A DNA stretch of 64,000 nucleotides from Deltaproteobacteria bacterium (GCA_016874755.1 VGTH01000003.1:163508-227507), one strand, 5' to 3'. Numbered from the stretch's first letter, positions 42,929 through 52,735 are shown. Notes: a model not told the origin generated them from the letters alone. A program made the numbers and translations.

Positions 42929-43294
42929 TTACGCTTTCCACCCATGCACCGACACATCCACCAACTGCCCCACCGGGTCGTGCACGCCCATTTCGGCAAA
43001 GCGGCCATCGCGCGGTTTTTTATCAGCCTCGCTCTTGGCGCCGGTGGTCATGGCGGTTTTTAGCGTGCCGTCCATGTCTTCGACCTGAAAGCCAAAGTGG
43101 TCGATGCCCTCGCGGCCGCCGTGGGCCGGCAGCACCGCCATGTTGATGTAGCCGTCGGTCAGATAGATCGCGCGCTTGCCGTCGGCGCGTACCGGGCCGC
43201 GCCAGGCTTCGGTCATGCCAAAGGTTTCTTTGTAGAACGTCGCGACTTTTTCCTGGTCTTCGACTTTGATCGCTATGTGTTTGATCTTTGCCAT
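42929..43294 (-). CDS. VOC-superfamily (glyoxalase/dioxygenase-like) protein
   Basis: Start placed at ATG 43294 (MAKIKHIAIKVEDQEK), six bases after GGGGAGG. The 121-residue protein has two beta-alpha-beta-beta-beta modules with metal-ligand candidates His6 in KHIAIKVED and His in GIDHFGFQVEDMD, with FAEMGVHDPVGQLVDVSVH at the end. This size and pattern fit methylmalonyl-CoA epimerase, glyoxalase or extradiol-type VOC proteins. A related VOC gene lies at 45964. Both sit among binding-protein genes. Confidence 0.87.
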   Translation of the reverse strand: MAKIKHIAIKVEDQEKVATFYKETFGMTEAWRGPVRADGKRAIYLTDGYINMAVLPAHGGREGIDHFGFQVEDMDGTLKTAMTTGAKSEADKKPRDGRFAEMGVHDPVGQLVDVSVHGWKA

Positions 43295-43316
43295 GACGGG
43301 CCTCCCCTTTTCTTTT

Positions 43317-44291
43317 TTACTGTCTGTAGAGCTTTTCGACAAAGCCGCTTTTCTTGATCTCGTCGAGAATCGAAGTATTGACGAAGTAGCTATCCGGCTG
43401 CGTCCGCGTCGTGCTGATCAGGTCCAGCTCGGCGCGCAAACCGTTTTCGTCAGGATACGGCAGTGGCTTGATATTTCCGCGCAGCTCGTCAGCCCATAAA
43501 CCGAGATGCTCTTCGCTCAAGCCGCGCATGTATTTTTGCAAGATGCGCACGGCGCCCGCCCGATTGGTTTTAACGTAGTGTATCGCCTCGACATAGGCTT
43601 GCATGAACCGAATCACGGCGCCACGGTCGGTTTTGATCTTTCGTTCCGTCGTGCCGAGCGGCGCATCCAAGCCCATGAAACCCAAGTCGCGCGCGCTGCC
43701 GCCTTTGAGCGGCTTGGCCTTGCCGCGATAGAAAAGCAGCGAGCTCGAGTCGCCGAGCACGCCGACCTCCATTTTGCCGGCCTCCAGCGCTTGGGCGACG
43801 TTGGTGGTGCCGCCCATCTGCAGGATCACGACTTCGGATTCTTTGACGCCCGCCGTGCGCAGCGCCGCACGCAGAAAAGAATCGCCGGCGGAGCCGTATT
43901 GAGTCACGCCGATGGTCTTGCCGCGCAGCTCTTTTATGCTGGTCATGGGCGAGTCGAGCCGCAGGACCAGTCGCTGCGATACGAAGCCCGACACTGAGGT
44001 GAGAATCACTGCATCCGCGCCTTGCATGCGCGCGCGCAGAAAGGCCGGCGCGCCGGCCACGGCATAGTCAATATCGCCGGCGAGCATTGACTGGACCGTG
44101 CGCGGACTGCCGGGAATGTAGACGACGTCGCCGGTGAAACCATGCTTGGCGAGGAAACCGCCGTCTTTTACGACCCAGAGTAGCCCCTGGCCGGGATTGA
44201 TGGCGACGTGGGATAAAAGTAACTTTTGTGCGGCGGCGGATTGAGCAACGAGGACGAATAGAAGCGCGGCAAGAACGCTAGGCGTCTTCAT
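43317..44291 (-). CDS. NMT1/THI5-like solute-binding protein
   Basis: A 324-residue binding protein with signal peptide (AALLFVLVAQSAAAQ) and the family segments KLLLSHVAINPGQGLLWVVK, GFTGDVVYIPGSPRTVQSML, IKELRGKTIGVTQYGSAGDS and VILQMGGTTNVAQALEAGKM. The domain arrangement follows the 41869 protein closely, so they are paralogues. It lies 22 bp from the VOC gene and is probably transcribed with it. Confidence 0.88.
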   Translation of the reverse strand: MKTPSVLAALLFVLVAQSAAAQKLLLSHVAINPGQGLLWVVKDGGFLAKHGFTGDVVYIPGSPRTVQSMLAGDIDYAVAGAPAFLRARMQGADAVILTSVSGFVSQRLVLRLDSPMTSIKELRGKTIGVTQYGSAGDSFLRAALRTAGVKESEVVILQMGGTTNVAQALEAGKMEVGVLGDSSSLLFYRGKAKPLKGGSARDLGFMGLDAPLGTTERKIKTDRGAVIRFMQAYVEAIHYVKTNRAGAVRILQKYMRGLSEEHLGLWADELRGNIKPLPYPDENGLRAELDLISTTRTQPDSYFVNTSILDEIKKSGFVEKLYRQ

Positions 44292-44415
44292 AACTGTGTG
44301 GACTCTGGATTACCGCCTGGAAAAAAGCAAGTCAAACGCCGGGCGAGCTTGACGCGTTGGCGTAGCTAGCGTACGTAAGAGTGCGTCAGCAATCGCCAGC
44401 AGGAGGACCCCAGCC

Positions 44416-44886
44416 GTGCCCCTTCACGTCAAAGCAGAAGCTATCAAGGGCTATCAGCGCGACCAGTCCGGCGAGGCCGGCACCGGCCGCATGATCGTCA
44501 AAAAAGGCTACGGCAACGAGTGCAGCCTGATGATCGCCACGCGCAAGCCCGGCTATCACACCAAGCCCCATGAACATGAATCCGAGCAGATCAACTACGT
44601 GCTCGATGGCGAGATCTGGTTCTTCGTCAAAGACCGCGGCTTTCTCTGCAAAAAGGGCGACTTTCATCGCATCCCCGCCAACACCGTGCACTGGGCCTAC
44701 AACAGATCGGACCAGGACTGCACAGTGGCCGAAGCCCACGCGCCGGCGCTCTTGGGTGTACAGGCTGGCTCCGCCGCCGAGGCGCTGTTCGACGACGGCG
44801 AGACGCCCAATTTGCGCGGCCCCGGCGTGAACAAGTTTGTGCCGTTCGACCAAGACGGCGCCGAAGCGAAGTACTTCAAGAATTAG
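44416..44886 (+). CDS. Cupin-domain protein
   Basis: A 156-residue single-cupin protein starting at a GTG with AGGAGG upstream. The first cupin motif is GYHTKPHEHESEQINYVLDGE (about 46-66), with His-rich metal ligands, and the second is FHRIPANTVHWAYN. Such cupins may act as dioxygenases, isomerases or ligand-binding proteins. It begins the only plus-strand pair in this stretch and is followed after 8 bp by a binding-protein gene. Confidence 0.87.
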   Translation: MPLHVKAEAIKGYQRDQSGEAGTGRMIVKKGYGNECSLMIATRKPGYHTKPHEHESEQINYVLDGEIWFFVKDRGFLCKKGDFHRIPANTVHWAYNRSDQDCTVAEAHAPALLGVQAGSAAEALFDDGETPNLRGPGVNKFVPFDQDGAEAKYFKN

Positions 44887-44893
44887 TCATCAG

Positions 44894-45892
44894 ATGAGAG
44901 CGAGTTTCTCGCGCGTCGTGCGCGCGCTATTGGTCGGATCAGTCTTATCCGTCGGAGCCGTCCAATCCCCCGAGCCAGTCCGCGCCCAGGAGCTCCGCCG
45001 CATCCTTTACGGCACCACGGCGTCGCCCTCGCACCTGCCAGTCTGGGTCGCGAAAGATGCCGGTCTATTTGAAAAAGCCGGCATGAACGTCGAGCCTGTG
45101 CAGATCCGCGGCGGGTCGCTGATCACGCTGGCGATTATCACCGGCGATCTGCCTTTTTCCGGCGCCGGCGCCGAGTCCGTGGTCGCGGCGCGTGCCGCCG
45201 GCGGCGACGTGGTCTTGCTCGCATGCCCTGTCGACGCTGACCCGGTCTATTTGATCACCCGTCCGGAGATCAAATCGGTGGCTGAACTCAAGGGCCAGGG
45301 AACGGCGGTAACGCGCTACGGCTCCACGACCCATTTTTATCTGCGCGCCGCGCTGCGCCACGTCGGCCTTAACCCGGATAAAGATATGATCATTTTGCAG
45401 CTTGGCGCGGGCCCGGAAATGGTTGCCGCTTTGGACGCCGGTCGCATCGCCGCCGCGGCCCTAACCACCCGCTATGCCCTGCCGTTCCTGCAGCGCGGCT
45501 GGCCGGTGTTGGTCGACCTGAGCAGCACCGATCTCGTCTACCCTTCCTCGTGCGTCACCAGCAGCCGCGCGTTCATCAGAGCCGAGCCGAAACTCGCCGA
45601 AGATTTTCTCCGCGCCTATGTGGGGGGCATACAACTCATCAAAAAGAACCCGCACTTCGCCGAGGCATCCTTTGCCAAGTGGATGCGCGAGAAGGATCGA
45701 GAGATCACCAAAAGCACGGTGCGCGCCTACAGTAAGCTATTTAAAAACAACCCACGAGTCCCCGACAAAGGCATTCAGAACGTCGTCCTCGACCTGATCA
45801 AGGCTCGCCCCGATTTCAAAGAATACATCAATTGGCCCGAACCGTTCCGCGAGAACGGTCCGCTGGAACGCGCGCTGCGCGAGAAAAACTGA
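44894..45892 (+). CDS. NMT1/THI5-like solute-binding protein
   Basis: Start placed at ATG 44894 (MRASFSRVVRALLVG), directly after the cupin stop. The 332-residue protein has a signal peptide ending PVRAQE. Domain features are ILYGTTASPSHLPVWVAKDA, LAIITGDLPFSGAGAESVVA and SVAELKGQGTAVTRYGSTTH, the hinge found in the other two. It is a paralogue of the 41869 and 43317 proteins and co-transcribed with a cupin gene. Confidence 0.88.
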   Translation: MRASFSRVVRALLVGSVLSVGAVQSPEPVRAQELRRILYGTTASPSHLPVWVAKDAGLFEKAGMNVEPVQIRGGSLITLAIITGDLPFSGAGAESVVAARAAGGDVVLLACPVDADPVYLITRPEIKSVAELKGQGTAVTRYGSTTHFYLRAALRHVGLNPDKDMIILQLGAGPEMVAALDAGRIAAAALTTRYALPFLQRGWPVLVDLSSTDLVYPSSCVTSSRAFIRAEPKLAEDFLRAYVGGIQLIKKNPHFAEASFAKWMREKDREITKSTVRAYSKLFKNNPRVPDKGIQNVVLDLIKARPDFKEYINWPEPFRENGPLERALREKN

Positions 45893-45963
45893 AAGCGGCA
45901 ATCGCGAGCCCGTTCGTTACCTTTGAAATTTTCGCTTTCCGTTTTCCGCGTTTCCGTTGTCCA

Positions 45964-46332
45964 CTATTTCCACTCCAAAAACTCCAAGCGCACCCCTTGC
46001 GGACCTTCGAAGAAGCAAACCCGTCGTCCGTCGGGCAGCGTGCGCTCTTCGAGAATCTTCACACCGGCGGATTTGATCTTGGCGACTTCGCCGTCGAAGT
46101 TGTTGGTGTCGATGGCAACATGCTCTAAACCCATGAACTGATCGAGTTCTTGCTCTTCGAGAAATTGCGTGACATTGAGCTCGACGCCGTGAAGATCCAG
46201 CCGATACGCCGCGCTGCCATCGGGCCGCTTGGTTTCTTTGGCGACCCTGGCGCCAGTGTATTGCACGTAGAAGTCCGCGGTTTTCTTTGGGTCGGGAGAT
46301 TTCAGATGGAGATGATTGATTCGAAAGCCCAT
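45964..46332 (-). CDS. VOC-superfamily (glyoxalase-like) protein
   Basis: A 122-residue VOC protein. It begins GFRINHLHLKSPDPKKTADFY and carries the second-module motif GLEHVAIDTNNFDGEVAKIK with a C-terminal GRRVCFFEGPQGVRLEFLEW. The metal ligand candidates are His7 or His9, His in LEHVAI and Glu near the end. Function unknown. Its stop lies 71 bp from the stop of the binding-protein gene on the other strand. Confidence 0.86.
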   Translation of the reverse strand: MGFRINHLHLKSPDPKKTADFYVQYTGARVAKETKRPDGSAAYRLDLHGVELNVTQFLEEQELDQFMGLEHVAIDTNNFDGEVAKIKSAGVKILEERTLPDGRRVCFFEGPQGVRLEFLEWK

Positions 46333-46502
46333 GACGTCCTCCTCTTCGAATGGCTGACTTCTACTCTCTCAAGCCGCCGTGTTGCAAGTAACTTCAATTA
46401 CCCTTTCACGCAGCTCCCATCTCATGTAAGTTAACGGGAATATATGGTACGGGAGTTCTTACTTTCCGTTTTCCGCGTTTCCGCTTTCATAATTTGTTTG
46501 CC

Positions 46503-47369
46503 ATGACTGCCGAACTCTTCGCCTTGCTCACCGCCCTGTCGTTTGCCTGCTCGAACGTTTCCGTAAAACCTGGCTTCCGCTACTCTACGCCGATGACGGC
46601 GACCTTTGTATCATTACTGATTCACAGCATCGTCCTCTGGGCGGCGGTATTTCTCAGAGGTGGAATACCGCCGGTGGCCACCGCGGCGGTTGTTGCCATC
46701 GTCGTCGCCAGCATCATGCAGCCGGGCATTCGCCATTTTCACTATACCGGCATTCATAAGATCGGCACCTCGCGCGCCGTGACGCTGCGCAACTCTTACC
46801 CTTTTCTCACCGTCATCGCCGGGATTATTTTTCTCGGTGAGCCCCTGACCTTGCTGGGCATGCTCGGAACTATTCTGGTCGTTATCGGCATCGCGCTGAT
46901 CTCATGGCGCATCGACAAAAACGTGCCGCAGTTTCGCTGGAGCTATTTGTTCTACCCGATCGCCACGGTCCTACTGACCACGCTGGTGCACCCGCTGCGG
47001 CGCTACGCAATGCTGCAATCCAACGAGCCGTTGTTTTTCGCCGCCCTGGTTGGACCGGTGTCGTTGATCGCCTTCGCGCTGTTCTACGTTTCGCCGGCTT
47101 GCAAAGAAAAGCTAGTCTGGGACCGGCGCGCCGCCTGGTCGCTCATCGGCTCGGGATTTTTTGAAACCATGGCCGTGCTGTTCATGCTGATCGCGTTTTC
47201 CGCCGGGCCGGTCTACATCGTCTCGCCCATCGCTGCGACCGTGCCGATCTGGACGCTGATCTTGGGCGCGATCTTCCTGCGCGAGTTAGAAACTTTCAAC
47301 ACCGCCAGCGTCATCGGCACGATCTGCGTCGTCGCCGGGATCGTCGCCATCTCCCAGGTACGGTCGTGA
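46503..47369 (+). CDS. EamA/DMT-family transporter
   Basis: A 288-residue drug/metabolite transporter with ten predicted helices in two EamA repeats (about 1-140 and 150-288). The start AELFALLTALSFACSNVSVK and the segments KIGTSRAVTLRNSYPFLTVI and FSAGPVYIVSPIAATVPIWT are typical. ATG at 46503 is preferred over 46494. A paralogue lies at 58720. Exporter or permease of unknown metabolite. Confidence 0.9.
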   Translation: MTAELFALLTALSFACSNVSVKPGFRYSTPMTATFVSLLIHSIVLWAAVFLRGGIPPVATAAVVAIVVASIMQPGIRHFHYTGIHKIGTSRAVTLRNSYPFLTVIAGIIFLGEPLTLLGMLGTILVVIGIALISWRIDKNVPQFRWSYLFYPIATVLLTTLVHPLRRYAMLQSNEPLFFAALVGPVSLIAFALFYVSPACKEKLVWDRRAAWSLIGSGFFETMAVLFMLIAFSAGPVYIVSPIAATVPIWTLILGAIFLRELETFNTASVIGTICVVAGIVAISQVRS

Positions 47370-47449
47370 TTCGTGTTCGTGGCTCGTGCTCATCTTTTCG
47401 CCCGCCGAACCAACAAAGAGTCACGAACACGAGCACCGGGCACGATCAC
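47366..47449. repeat. Inverted repeat, CGTGCTCGTGG family
   Basis: GATTCGTGTTCGTGGCTCGT and CACGAACACGAGCACCGGGC form the arms. The element overlaps the stop codons of the convergent EamA and creatininase genes and could serve as a bidirectional terminator stem. Confidence 0.75.
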
Positions 47450-48231
47450 GGTCGTCCCCACGCTTTCAAGATCACCTCGGCGATGTTCTTGCCCCGCACC
47501 GACACCAACTTCTCACCCGTTGCGGCGGTCGCCGCCTGCGGCCAGCCGAAGTACCCACGGCCACCGCTCAGGCTGCCGTAGTCTTTGGTTTCGTTGCGAA
47601 ACGCGTTCATGTCGTAGTCGAAGTTAGGGTCCAGCGAGCCGATGATTTCTTTCCTGACGAACTGCGGAAAGCTGTGCAGCGCGACCGAAGTTTCCGATTC
47701 GCCGCCATGGCCTTCGACATCGGGGCGCGGGCTTTTGTAGTGCTGTTTGGCGTCCTTGCGGTAACTGGCCTCGGTGATCGCCGGATCGCTGGCAAACCCC
47801 ACGCAGAGCACTTTAGCCGCATTTTCATTGACCAGAGTCTTCATCGCGTCATCCAAGGCTTTCATGTGATGGAGATCGCGATGGCCGTTTAGAATAACTT
47901 GTCGCTCAAATCCGTGGCGCACCAATGACCGGCCGATGTCGACAACTAGAGACCGCAACGTGTCCGGCTCCAGCGACAATGTCCCAGGGAAATCGATCGC
48001 AGCGCGTGCTACACCGTAGTTGATCGTCGGTGCGACCACCACTTCGTAGCCGGCTGCTTCCAAATGTCGCGCCGCGGCCGCGGTATACACTTCCGCTGCA
48101 AAGGAATCCAAACCCAACGGCAGATGGGCGCCATGTTCTTCGACGACCCCGACCGGCAGAATCACAAGAGCCTTGCCCGTTTTCGCTAGGGCGTCAGCCT
48201 CGGTAAATGGTATTTCCGCTAGGCGCTTCAT
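47446..48231 (-). CDS. Creatininase-family amidohydrolase
   Basis: A 261-residue protein starting at ATG 48231, six bases after AGGGGAG. Creatininase-family metal motifs are VVEEHGAHLPLGLDSF (Glu, His, Asp ligands, about 30-45) and GHGGESETSVALH with Glu near 180. The usual N-G-H-G-G-N motif reads NGHRDLHH, a variant. The family hydrolyses small cyclic or linear amides such as creatinine. Tandem amidases are its upstream neighbours, on the other strand. Confidence 0.87.
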   Translation of the reverse strand: MKRLAEIPFTEADALAKTGKALVILPVGVVEEHGAHLPLGLDSFAAEVYTAAAARHLEAAGYEVVVAPTINYGVARAAIDFPGTLSLEPDTLRSLVVDIGRSLVRHGFERQVILNGHRDLHHMKALDDAMKTLVNENAAKVLCVGFASDPAITEASYRKDAKQHYKSPRPDVEGHGGESETSVALHSFPQFVRKEIIGSLDPNFDYDMNAFRNETKDYGSLSGGRGYFGWPQAATAATGEKLVSVRGKNIAEVILKAWGRP

Positions 48232-48308
48232 GGTTTTCTCCCCTTGCATCTTCCTAACACGACAACAACGCAATCGGCCACAACCCTATTGGTCCATCAG
48301 TGTTTTCT

Positions 48309-48386
48309 CGTAGGGGCGGGCCGCAGACCCGCCCGTTCGGATCGCCCGCCGGCCACCGCCAGGGCAGGTTTCAACCTGCCCCTACA
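48309..48386. repeat. Paired hairpins, GTAGGGGCGG family
   Basis: GTAGGGGCGGGCCGCAGACC and CAACCTGCCCCTAC are the outer arms, with inner GGGTCTGCGG-like complements. Related to 19798-19822, 37578-37602 and 53932-53960. Confidence 0.75.
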
Positions 48387-48477
48387 ACAAACGTCGCACA
48401 GTCTCTGAGATTTTCTGTTGACGAAACCTTCGCACCGAAGTTAGTATACGCCAATCACAAACCTTGGAGGACCTGCC

Positions 48478-50505
48478 GTGAACCTTGAAAATCTGCGTCC
48501 GCCCGTGGGGTTGATGATCGTGATGTTAGCGCTGTCGGCGCACGCACCCTATCACGCGCGAGCCCAATCACCGCGCTTCCATCTCGAGGAAGCGACCATC
48601 GCCGATGTGCACCGAGCGATTCGAGCCAATCAACTTACCGCAACACAGCTCGTCCAGCTCTATTTCAAACGGATCGAGGCTTACAACGGCACCTGCGTCA
48701 AAGGCGATCTCGATCCGGCCACCGGTTTGATGCTCGGCGATCTGACGCCGATCGAAAACGCTGGCCAGTTGAACGCCTACACCACGCTTAACATTCGTGG
48801 CAAACGCTCGAAGACCGACGCGTCGGACAACGATCCGAAGATGCCCGACGCCTTGGAAGTCGCGCGTGCGCAGGATGCTCACTTCGCCCGCACCGGCCGC
48901 TTCGTCGGGCCGCTGCACGGCATCCCCTTCGCGATCAAAGACAACTACGACACCGTCGACATGCGTACCACCGCCGGCGCCGCGGCAGCGTATGCCAACG
49001 ACAAGCCGCTGCAGGACGCGACCATGATCGCCAAGCTGCGCGCTGCCGGCGCGATTTTTCTTGGCAAAACCAACTTGGATGAATACGCGCCGGCGAGCAT
49101 CGCGCGCAGCGCGCTCGGCGGCCAGACCTGCAACCCCTACGACACCAAACGCGTGCCCGGTGGATCGAGCGCCGGAACCGGCGCCGCGGTGGCGGCAAAC
49201 TTAGCCATCTGCGGCCTTGGCACCGACACATCTGGGTCGGTGCGCTTTCCGTCGACGGCCAACGCGCTGGTCGGCTTGGTGGCGACCCAGGGCCTCGTCA
49301 GCCGCGCCGGGATTATCCCGTTGTCTTACTCGCGCGACCGCGGCGGCCCCATGTGCCGTACCGTGCAGGACACCGCGCTGGTGCTCGAAGCAGTTACTGG
49401 CACCGACACGCGCGACCACGTCACGGCCGTCGCCCACGGCAAGAAGCCTGTCGCCTACCGGAATTTCGCCAACAAGAAATCGCTCGCCGGCAAACGCATC
49501 GGTGTCGTCCGCGAGTTCATGATCGAAGCGACCATCGCCGACCGTGACAGCATTCGCCTCGCCCATCAGGCGATCGCCGATTTGAAACGGCTCGGCGCCA
49601 CCATCGTCGACCCGGTGAATTTCGACGGCGCCATCGCCGAGATCATGTCGTCCTACGAACCGAGCTTCTTCACGCGAACTTTCAAAGAGGCGATTCCCGC
49701 CGGTGCCGATCCGATCGACCGGATGGTGACACTCACCATGGATCCCAAAAGTCTTCCCACCGGCATGCGCGGCGTCAATCTGCGTGTAATCGCCGGGCAG
49801 CGCCGCGGCGAGGAAGGCAAATACGGCATGAACGTCTATTTACAGCAGCGCGGCGACGCGAAATTTCGCAGCGTCGACGACATGTTCGCGACCAAAACAT
49901 TTGCCGGCGATTTGCCGGTTTTGCAGAATGCCTTCGGTGCCAAAGCCAAGACCTTGGATACACCCGACCACGCCAGCCACATGCTGCGCATGCAGAACCT
50001 GCAGCGGATTCTCTACAAAGTCATGGCGGATAATAATCTCGACGCGTTGGTCTATCCGTACAGCACGATTCCGCCGCATATGGTGTTGGCCAATCGCACT
50101 CCGGAGGTTTACAACCCGCGCACCGAGCCGCGTCTATTGAAAGCCGGCACGCCGATGTCCGATGCCAACTTGGTGCCCGGCGAGCCGGTGTTGAAAACCG
50201 ATCTCGATCTCTGGCGCGGCGCGGGCAGCAGTTGGAGCGTCAATTTGAGTCCGGTGAGCGGCTTCCCGGCGATCGTCGTGCCGGCGGGATTTACCCGCGA
50301 AGTCTACGACCGCGTGCCAGATCCGAAAGACCCCAACGGCAGCCGCCTCGAAGGACCGAAACCGGATCAGATTCCGGTGAGCATGGAATTTCTCGCGCGC
50401 CCATTTGACGAAGCGACTTTGTTCGAAATCGCGTCAGCTTACGAAGCGGGAACCAAACATCGCCGTGCCCCGAAAGGATTTGGGCCGCTACGGGGCGAAC
50501 CGTAG
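48478..50505 (+). CDS. Exported amidase (amidase-signature family)
   Basis: A 675-residue amidase-signature enzyme starting at GTG 48478 with GGAGGACC upstream. The signal peptide runs to about residue 30 (YHARAQS). The catalytic Lys-Ser-Ser triad is visible: Lys154 (FAIKDNYDTV), the cis-Ser in PGGSSAGTGA (230-231) and Ser254 in GTDTSGSVRFPS. It should hydrolyse an amide in the periplasm. Length exceeds typical amidases by about 150 residues, mostly from insertions in the C-terminal half. A close paralogue follows 112 bp downstream. Confidence 0.92.
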   Translation: MNLENLRPPVGLMIVMLALSAHAPYHARAQSPRFHLEEATIADVHRAIRANQLTATQLVQLYFKRIEAYNGTCVKGDLDPATGLMLGDLTPIENAGQLNAYTTLNIRGKRSKTDASDNDPKMPDALEVARAQDAHFARTGRFVGPLHGIPFAIKDNYDTVDMRTTAGAAAAYANDKPLQDATMIAKLRAAGAIFLGKTNLDEYAPASIARSALGGQTCNPYDTKRVPGGSSAGTGAAVAANLAICGLGTDTSGSVRFPSTANALVGLVATQGLVSRAGIIPLSYSRDRGGPMCRTVQDTALVLEAVTGTDTRDHVTAVAHGKKPVAYRNFANKKSLAGKRIGVVREFMIEATIADRDSIRLAHQAIADLKRLGATIVDPVNFDGAIAEIMSSYEPSFFTRTFKEAIPAGADPIDRMVTLTMDPKSLPTGMRGVNLRVIAGQRRGEEGKYGMNVYLQQRGDAKFRSVDDMFATKTFAGDLPVLQNAFGAKAKTLDTPDHASHMLRMQNLQRILYKVMADNNLDALVYPYSTIPPHMVLANRTPEVYNPRTEPRLLKAGTPMSDANLVPGEPVLKTDLDLWRGAGSSWSVNLSPVSGFPAIVVPAGFTREVYDRVPDPKDPNGSRLEGPKPDQIPVSMEFLARPFDEATLFEIASAYEAGTKHRRAPKGFGPLRGEP

Positions 50506-50580
50506 GATGGGTTGAGCACAGCGATACCTATCGATCCGAGACACGGCGGGTTACGCCGCAGACGGCTAACCCACCCGACA
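50502..50580. repeat. Inverted repeat, GTAGGNNGGGTT family
   Basis: CGTAGGATGGGTTGAGC and its inverse near GGCTAACCCACC flank an inner hairpin GGCGGGTTACGCCG. A related element with GTAGGTCGAGTTAGCG ends the MFS gene at 58514-58600. Confidence 0.75.
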
Positions 50581-50617
50581 CGATGTAAGATTGATTTTGT
50601 CCATGGAGGCACCGTTC

Positions 50618-52639
50618 ATGCGCCGTAATTATCTTGTGATTTTTTGCTCTGCCTTTCTCGCCGTTGTACTGAGCGTCGACCAGCTCCGCGCTGCCGCGCA
50701 GGCGTGGCGTTTTCATCTCGAAGAGGCGACCATCGCCGACGTCCACCGCGCGATCCGCGCGCGCCAGCTCACCGCAACGCAGCTCGTGCAGCTCTACTTC
50801 AAGCGCATCGAAGCTTATAACGGCACTTGCGTCAAAGGCGACGTCGATCCGGCAACCGGATCGATGCTCGGCGCCATCACGCCGATTGAAAACGCCGGGC
50901 AGTTGAACGCCTTCATCACGCTCAACATCCGCGGCAGGCGCTCCCAGACCGACACCACAGACAACGATCCAAGATTCCCCGACGCCTTGGAAGTCGCCAA
51001 AGCGCAGGACGAACATTTCGCCCGCACCGGTAGATTCATCGGGCCGCTGCACGGCATTCCACTGGCGATCAAAGATGTGTTCGACACCGTCGATCTGCGC
51101 ACCACGGGCGGCGCCGCAGCGCCCTACGCCAACGACAAGGCGCCCGCCGACGCAACCATTGTTGCCAAGCTACGCGCCGCCGGCGCGATCATTCTTGGCA
51201 AGGCCAACACCGACGAATACGCCGCCGCGAGCATCGGTCGCAGCGGCTTTGGCGGCCAAACCTGCAACCCCTACGACACCACGCGTGCGCCAGGGGGATC
51301 GAGCGGCGGTTCCGGCGCTGCCGTGGCGGCAAACCTCGCCATGTGCGCCATGGGCACCGACACGTCCGGCTCGGTGCGCAGCCCCGCGTCGGCCAACAAC
51401 GTCGTCGGCATGCTCGGAACCCAGGGCCTTATCAGCCGCGCCGGCATCATGCCGCTTTCGTTTTCGCGCGACCGCGGCGGTCCATTGTGCCGCACCGTCG
51501 AGGATACGGCGCGCATCATCGAAGTCATCACCGGCTATGACCCGCGCGACCAAATCACCACGCCGGCGTACAATCGCGAGCAGGTCGCTTATAGCCGTCA
51601 CGCCAACAAAAAATCCCTCGCCGGTAAACGCTTGGGCGTCGTGCGCGAGCTCATGGCCGAAGCGACACTGGCCGATCGCGACAGTATCCGCGTCGCCAAC
51701 GAAGCGATTGCCGATCTTAAGAAACTCGGCGCGACCATCGTCGATCCGGTCAATTTTCACGACGCCATCGCCGAGCTAGTCCCTTACATCGAGCCCAGTT
51801 TGTTGACTCAGAACTTTAAATCCTTGGTGCCTGAAGGCGTAAACCCGATCGATCATGCCGTTGCCATTGCCGCCAACCCGAAGCTCATGCCCGGCGGCCC
51901 GCGCGGCGTCAACTTGCGCGTAGTCGCCGGCCCGCGCCGCGGCGACGAAGGCAAGTACGGCATCAACCGCTACCTGCGTGAGCGCGGCGATGCGAAATTC
52001 AAAAACGCCGTCGACATGTTTGCCGCGCCGACCTTTGCCGGCAACCAGGCCAACTTGCGCAATCAGTTTAGCCCCGACGCCAAGACCCTCGACACAGCGG
52101 CGCACACCAACCACACGCTGCGCCGCTACACGCTGCAGCAGATTCTTCTCAAAGTCATGGCCGACAACAAACTCGACGCGCTGATTTTTCCCTACAGCAC
52201 GATTCCGGCGCATCCGGTGTTGGTCAGCCGCGAACCGGCCAACTACAACACCCGCACCGAGCCGCGCAACCTAAAAGCCGGGACGACACTATCGAATGCT
52301 GATTTTCTTCCAGGTGAGCAAACGTTAAAAACCGACATCGATCTCAATCGCGGCGCCGGCGGCAGCTGGGGTGTCAATATTAGCCCGCTGAGCGGCTTCC
52401 CGACCATCGTGGTGCCCGCCGGATTCACCCGCGAGATTTACGACCGCGTCGCCGACACGAAAGATCCCAACGGCAGTATTTTGGTCGGTCCGATCGCGAA
52501 ACAATTGCCGGTGAACATGGAATTCCTCGGCCGCCCGTTCGATGAAGCGAACCTCTTCGAAATCGCGTCGGCCTACGAAGCGGGAACCAAACATCGCCGG
52601 CCGCCGAAAGCGTTTGGGCGGTTGCGGGGCGAGCCGTAG
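50618..52639 (+). CDS. Exported amidase, tandem paralogue
   Basis: A 673-residue amidase starting at ATG 50618, eight bases after GGAGG. It has a signal peptide (about 1-29, ending AAAQAW). Large parts of the N-terminal 200 residues equal those of the upstream amidase (for example LEEATIADVHRAIRARQL and RIEAYNGTCVKGD). The triad is kept: Lys in LAIKDVFDTV, PGGSSGGSGA and GTDTSGSVRSPA. The pair probably arose by recent tandem duplication and may differ in substrate range or regulation. Confidence 0.92.
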   Translation: MRRNYLVIFCSAFLAVVLSVDQLRAAAQAWRFHLEEATIADVHRAIRARQLTATQLVQLYFKRIEAYNGTCVKGDVDPATGSMLGAITPIENAGQLNAFITLNIRGRRSQTDTTDNDPRFPDALEVAKAQDEHFARTGRFIGPLHGIPLAIKDVFDTVDLRTTGGAAAPYANDKAPADATIVAKLRAAGAIILGKANTDEYAAASIGRSGFGGQTCNPYDTTRAPGGSSGGSGAAVAANLAMCAMGTDTSGSVRSPASANNVVGMLGTQGLISRAGIMPLSFSRDRGGPLCRTVEDTARIIEVITGYDPRDQITTPAYNREQVAYSRHANKKSLAGKRLGVVRELMAEATLADRDSIRVANEAIADLKKLGATIVDPVNFHDAIAELVPYIEPSLLTQNFKSLVPEGVNPIDHAVAIAANPKLMPGGPRGVNLRVVAGPRRGDEGKYGINRYLRERGDAKFKNAVDMFAAPTFAGNQANLRNQFSPDAKTLDTAAHTNHTLRRYTLQQILLKVMADNKLDALIFPYSTIPAHPVLVSREPANYNTRTEPRNLKAGTTLSNADFLPGEQTLKTDIDLNRGAGGSWGVNISPLSGFPTIVVPAGFTREIYDRVADTKDPNGSILVGPIAKQLPVNMEFLGRPFDEANLFEIASAYEAGTKHRRPPKAFGRLRGEP

Positions 52640-52735
52640 CTGGCGGTTCAAGGTTCAACGTTCAACGTTTGGGCTCGGCGGGAAACACTTGTGCCTTGAT
52701 ACGAGGATAATCGACTTGCAATACTCAAAACGTTG

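Noticed and set aside
43900..44385. Clear promoter for the cupin/binding-protein pair
   Set aside because: A TTGACG (44349) with a poor -10 (TACGTA, 44372) is present, but the match is too weak to call.
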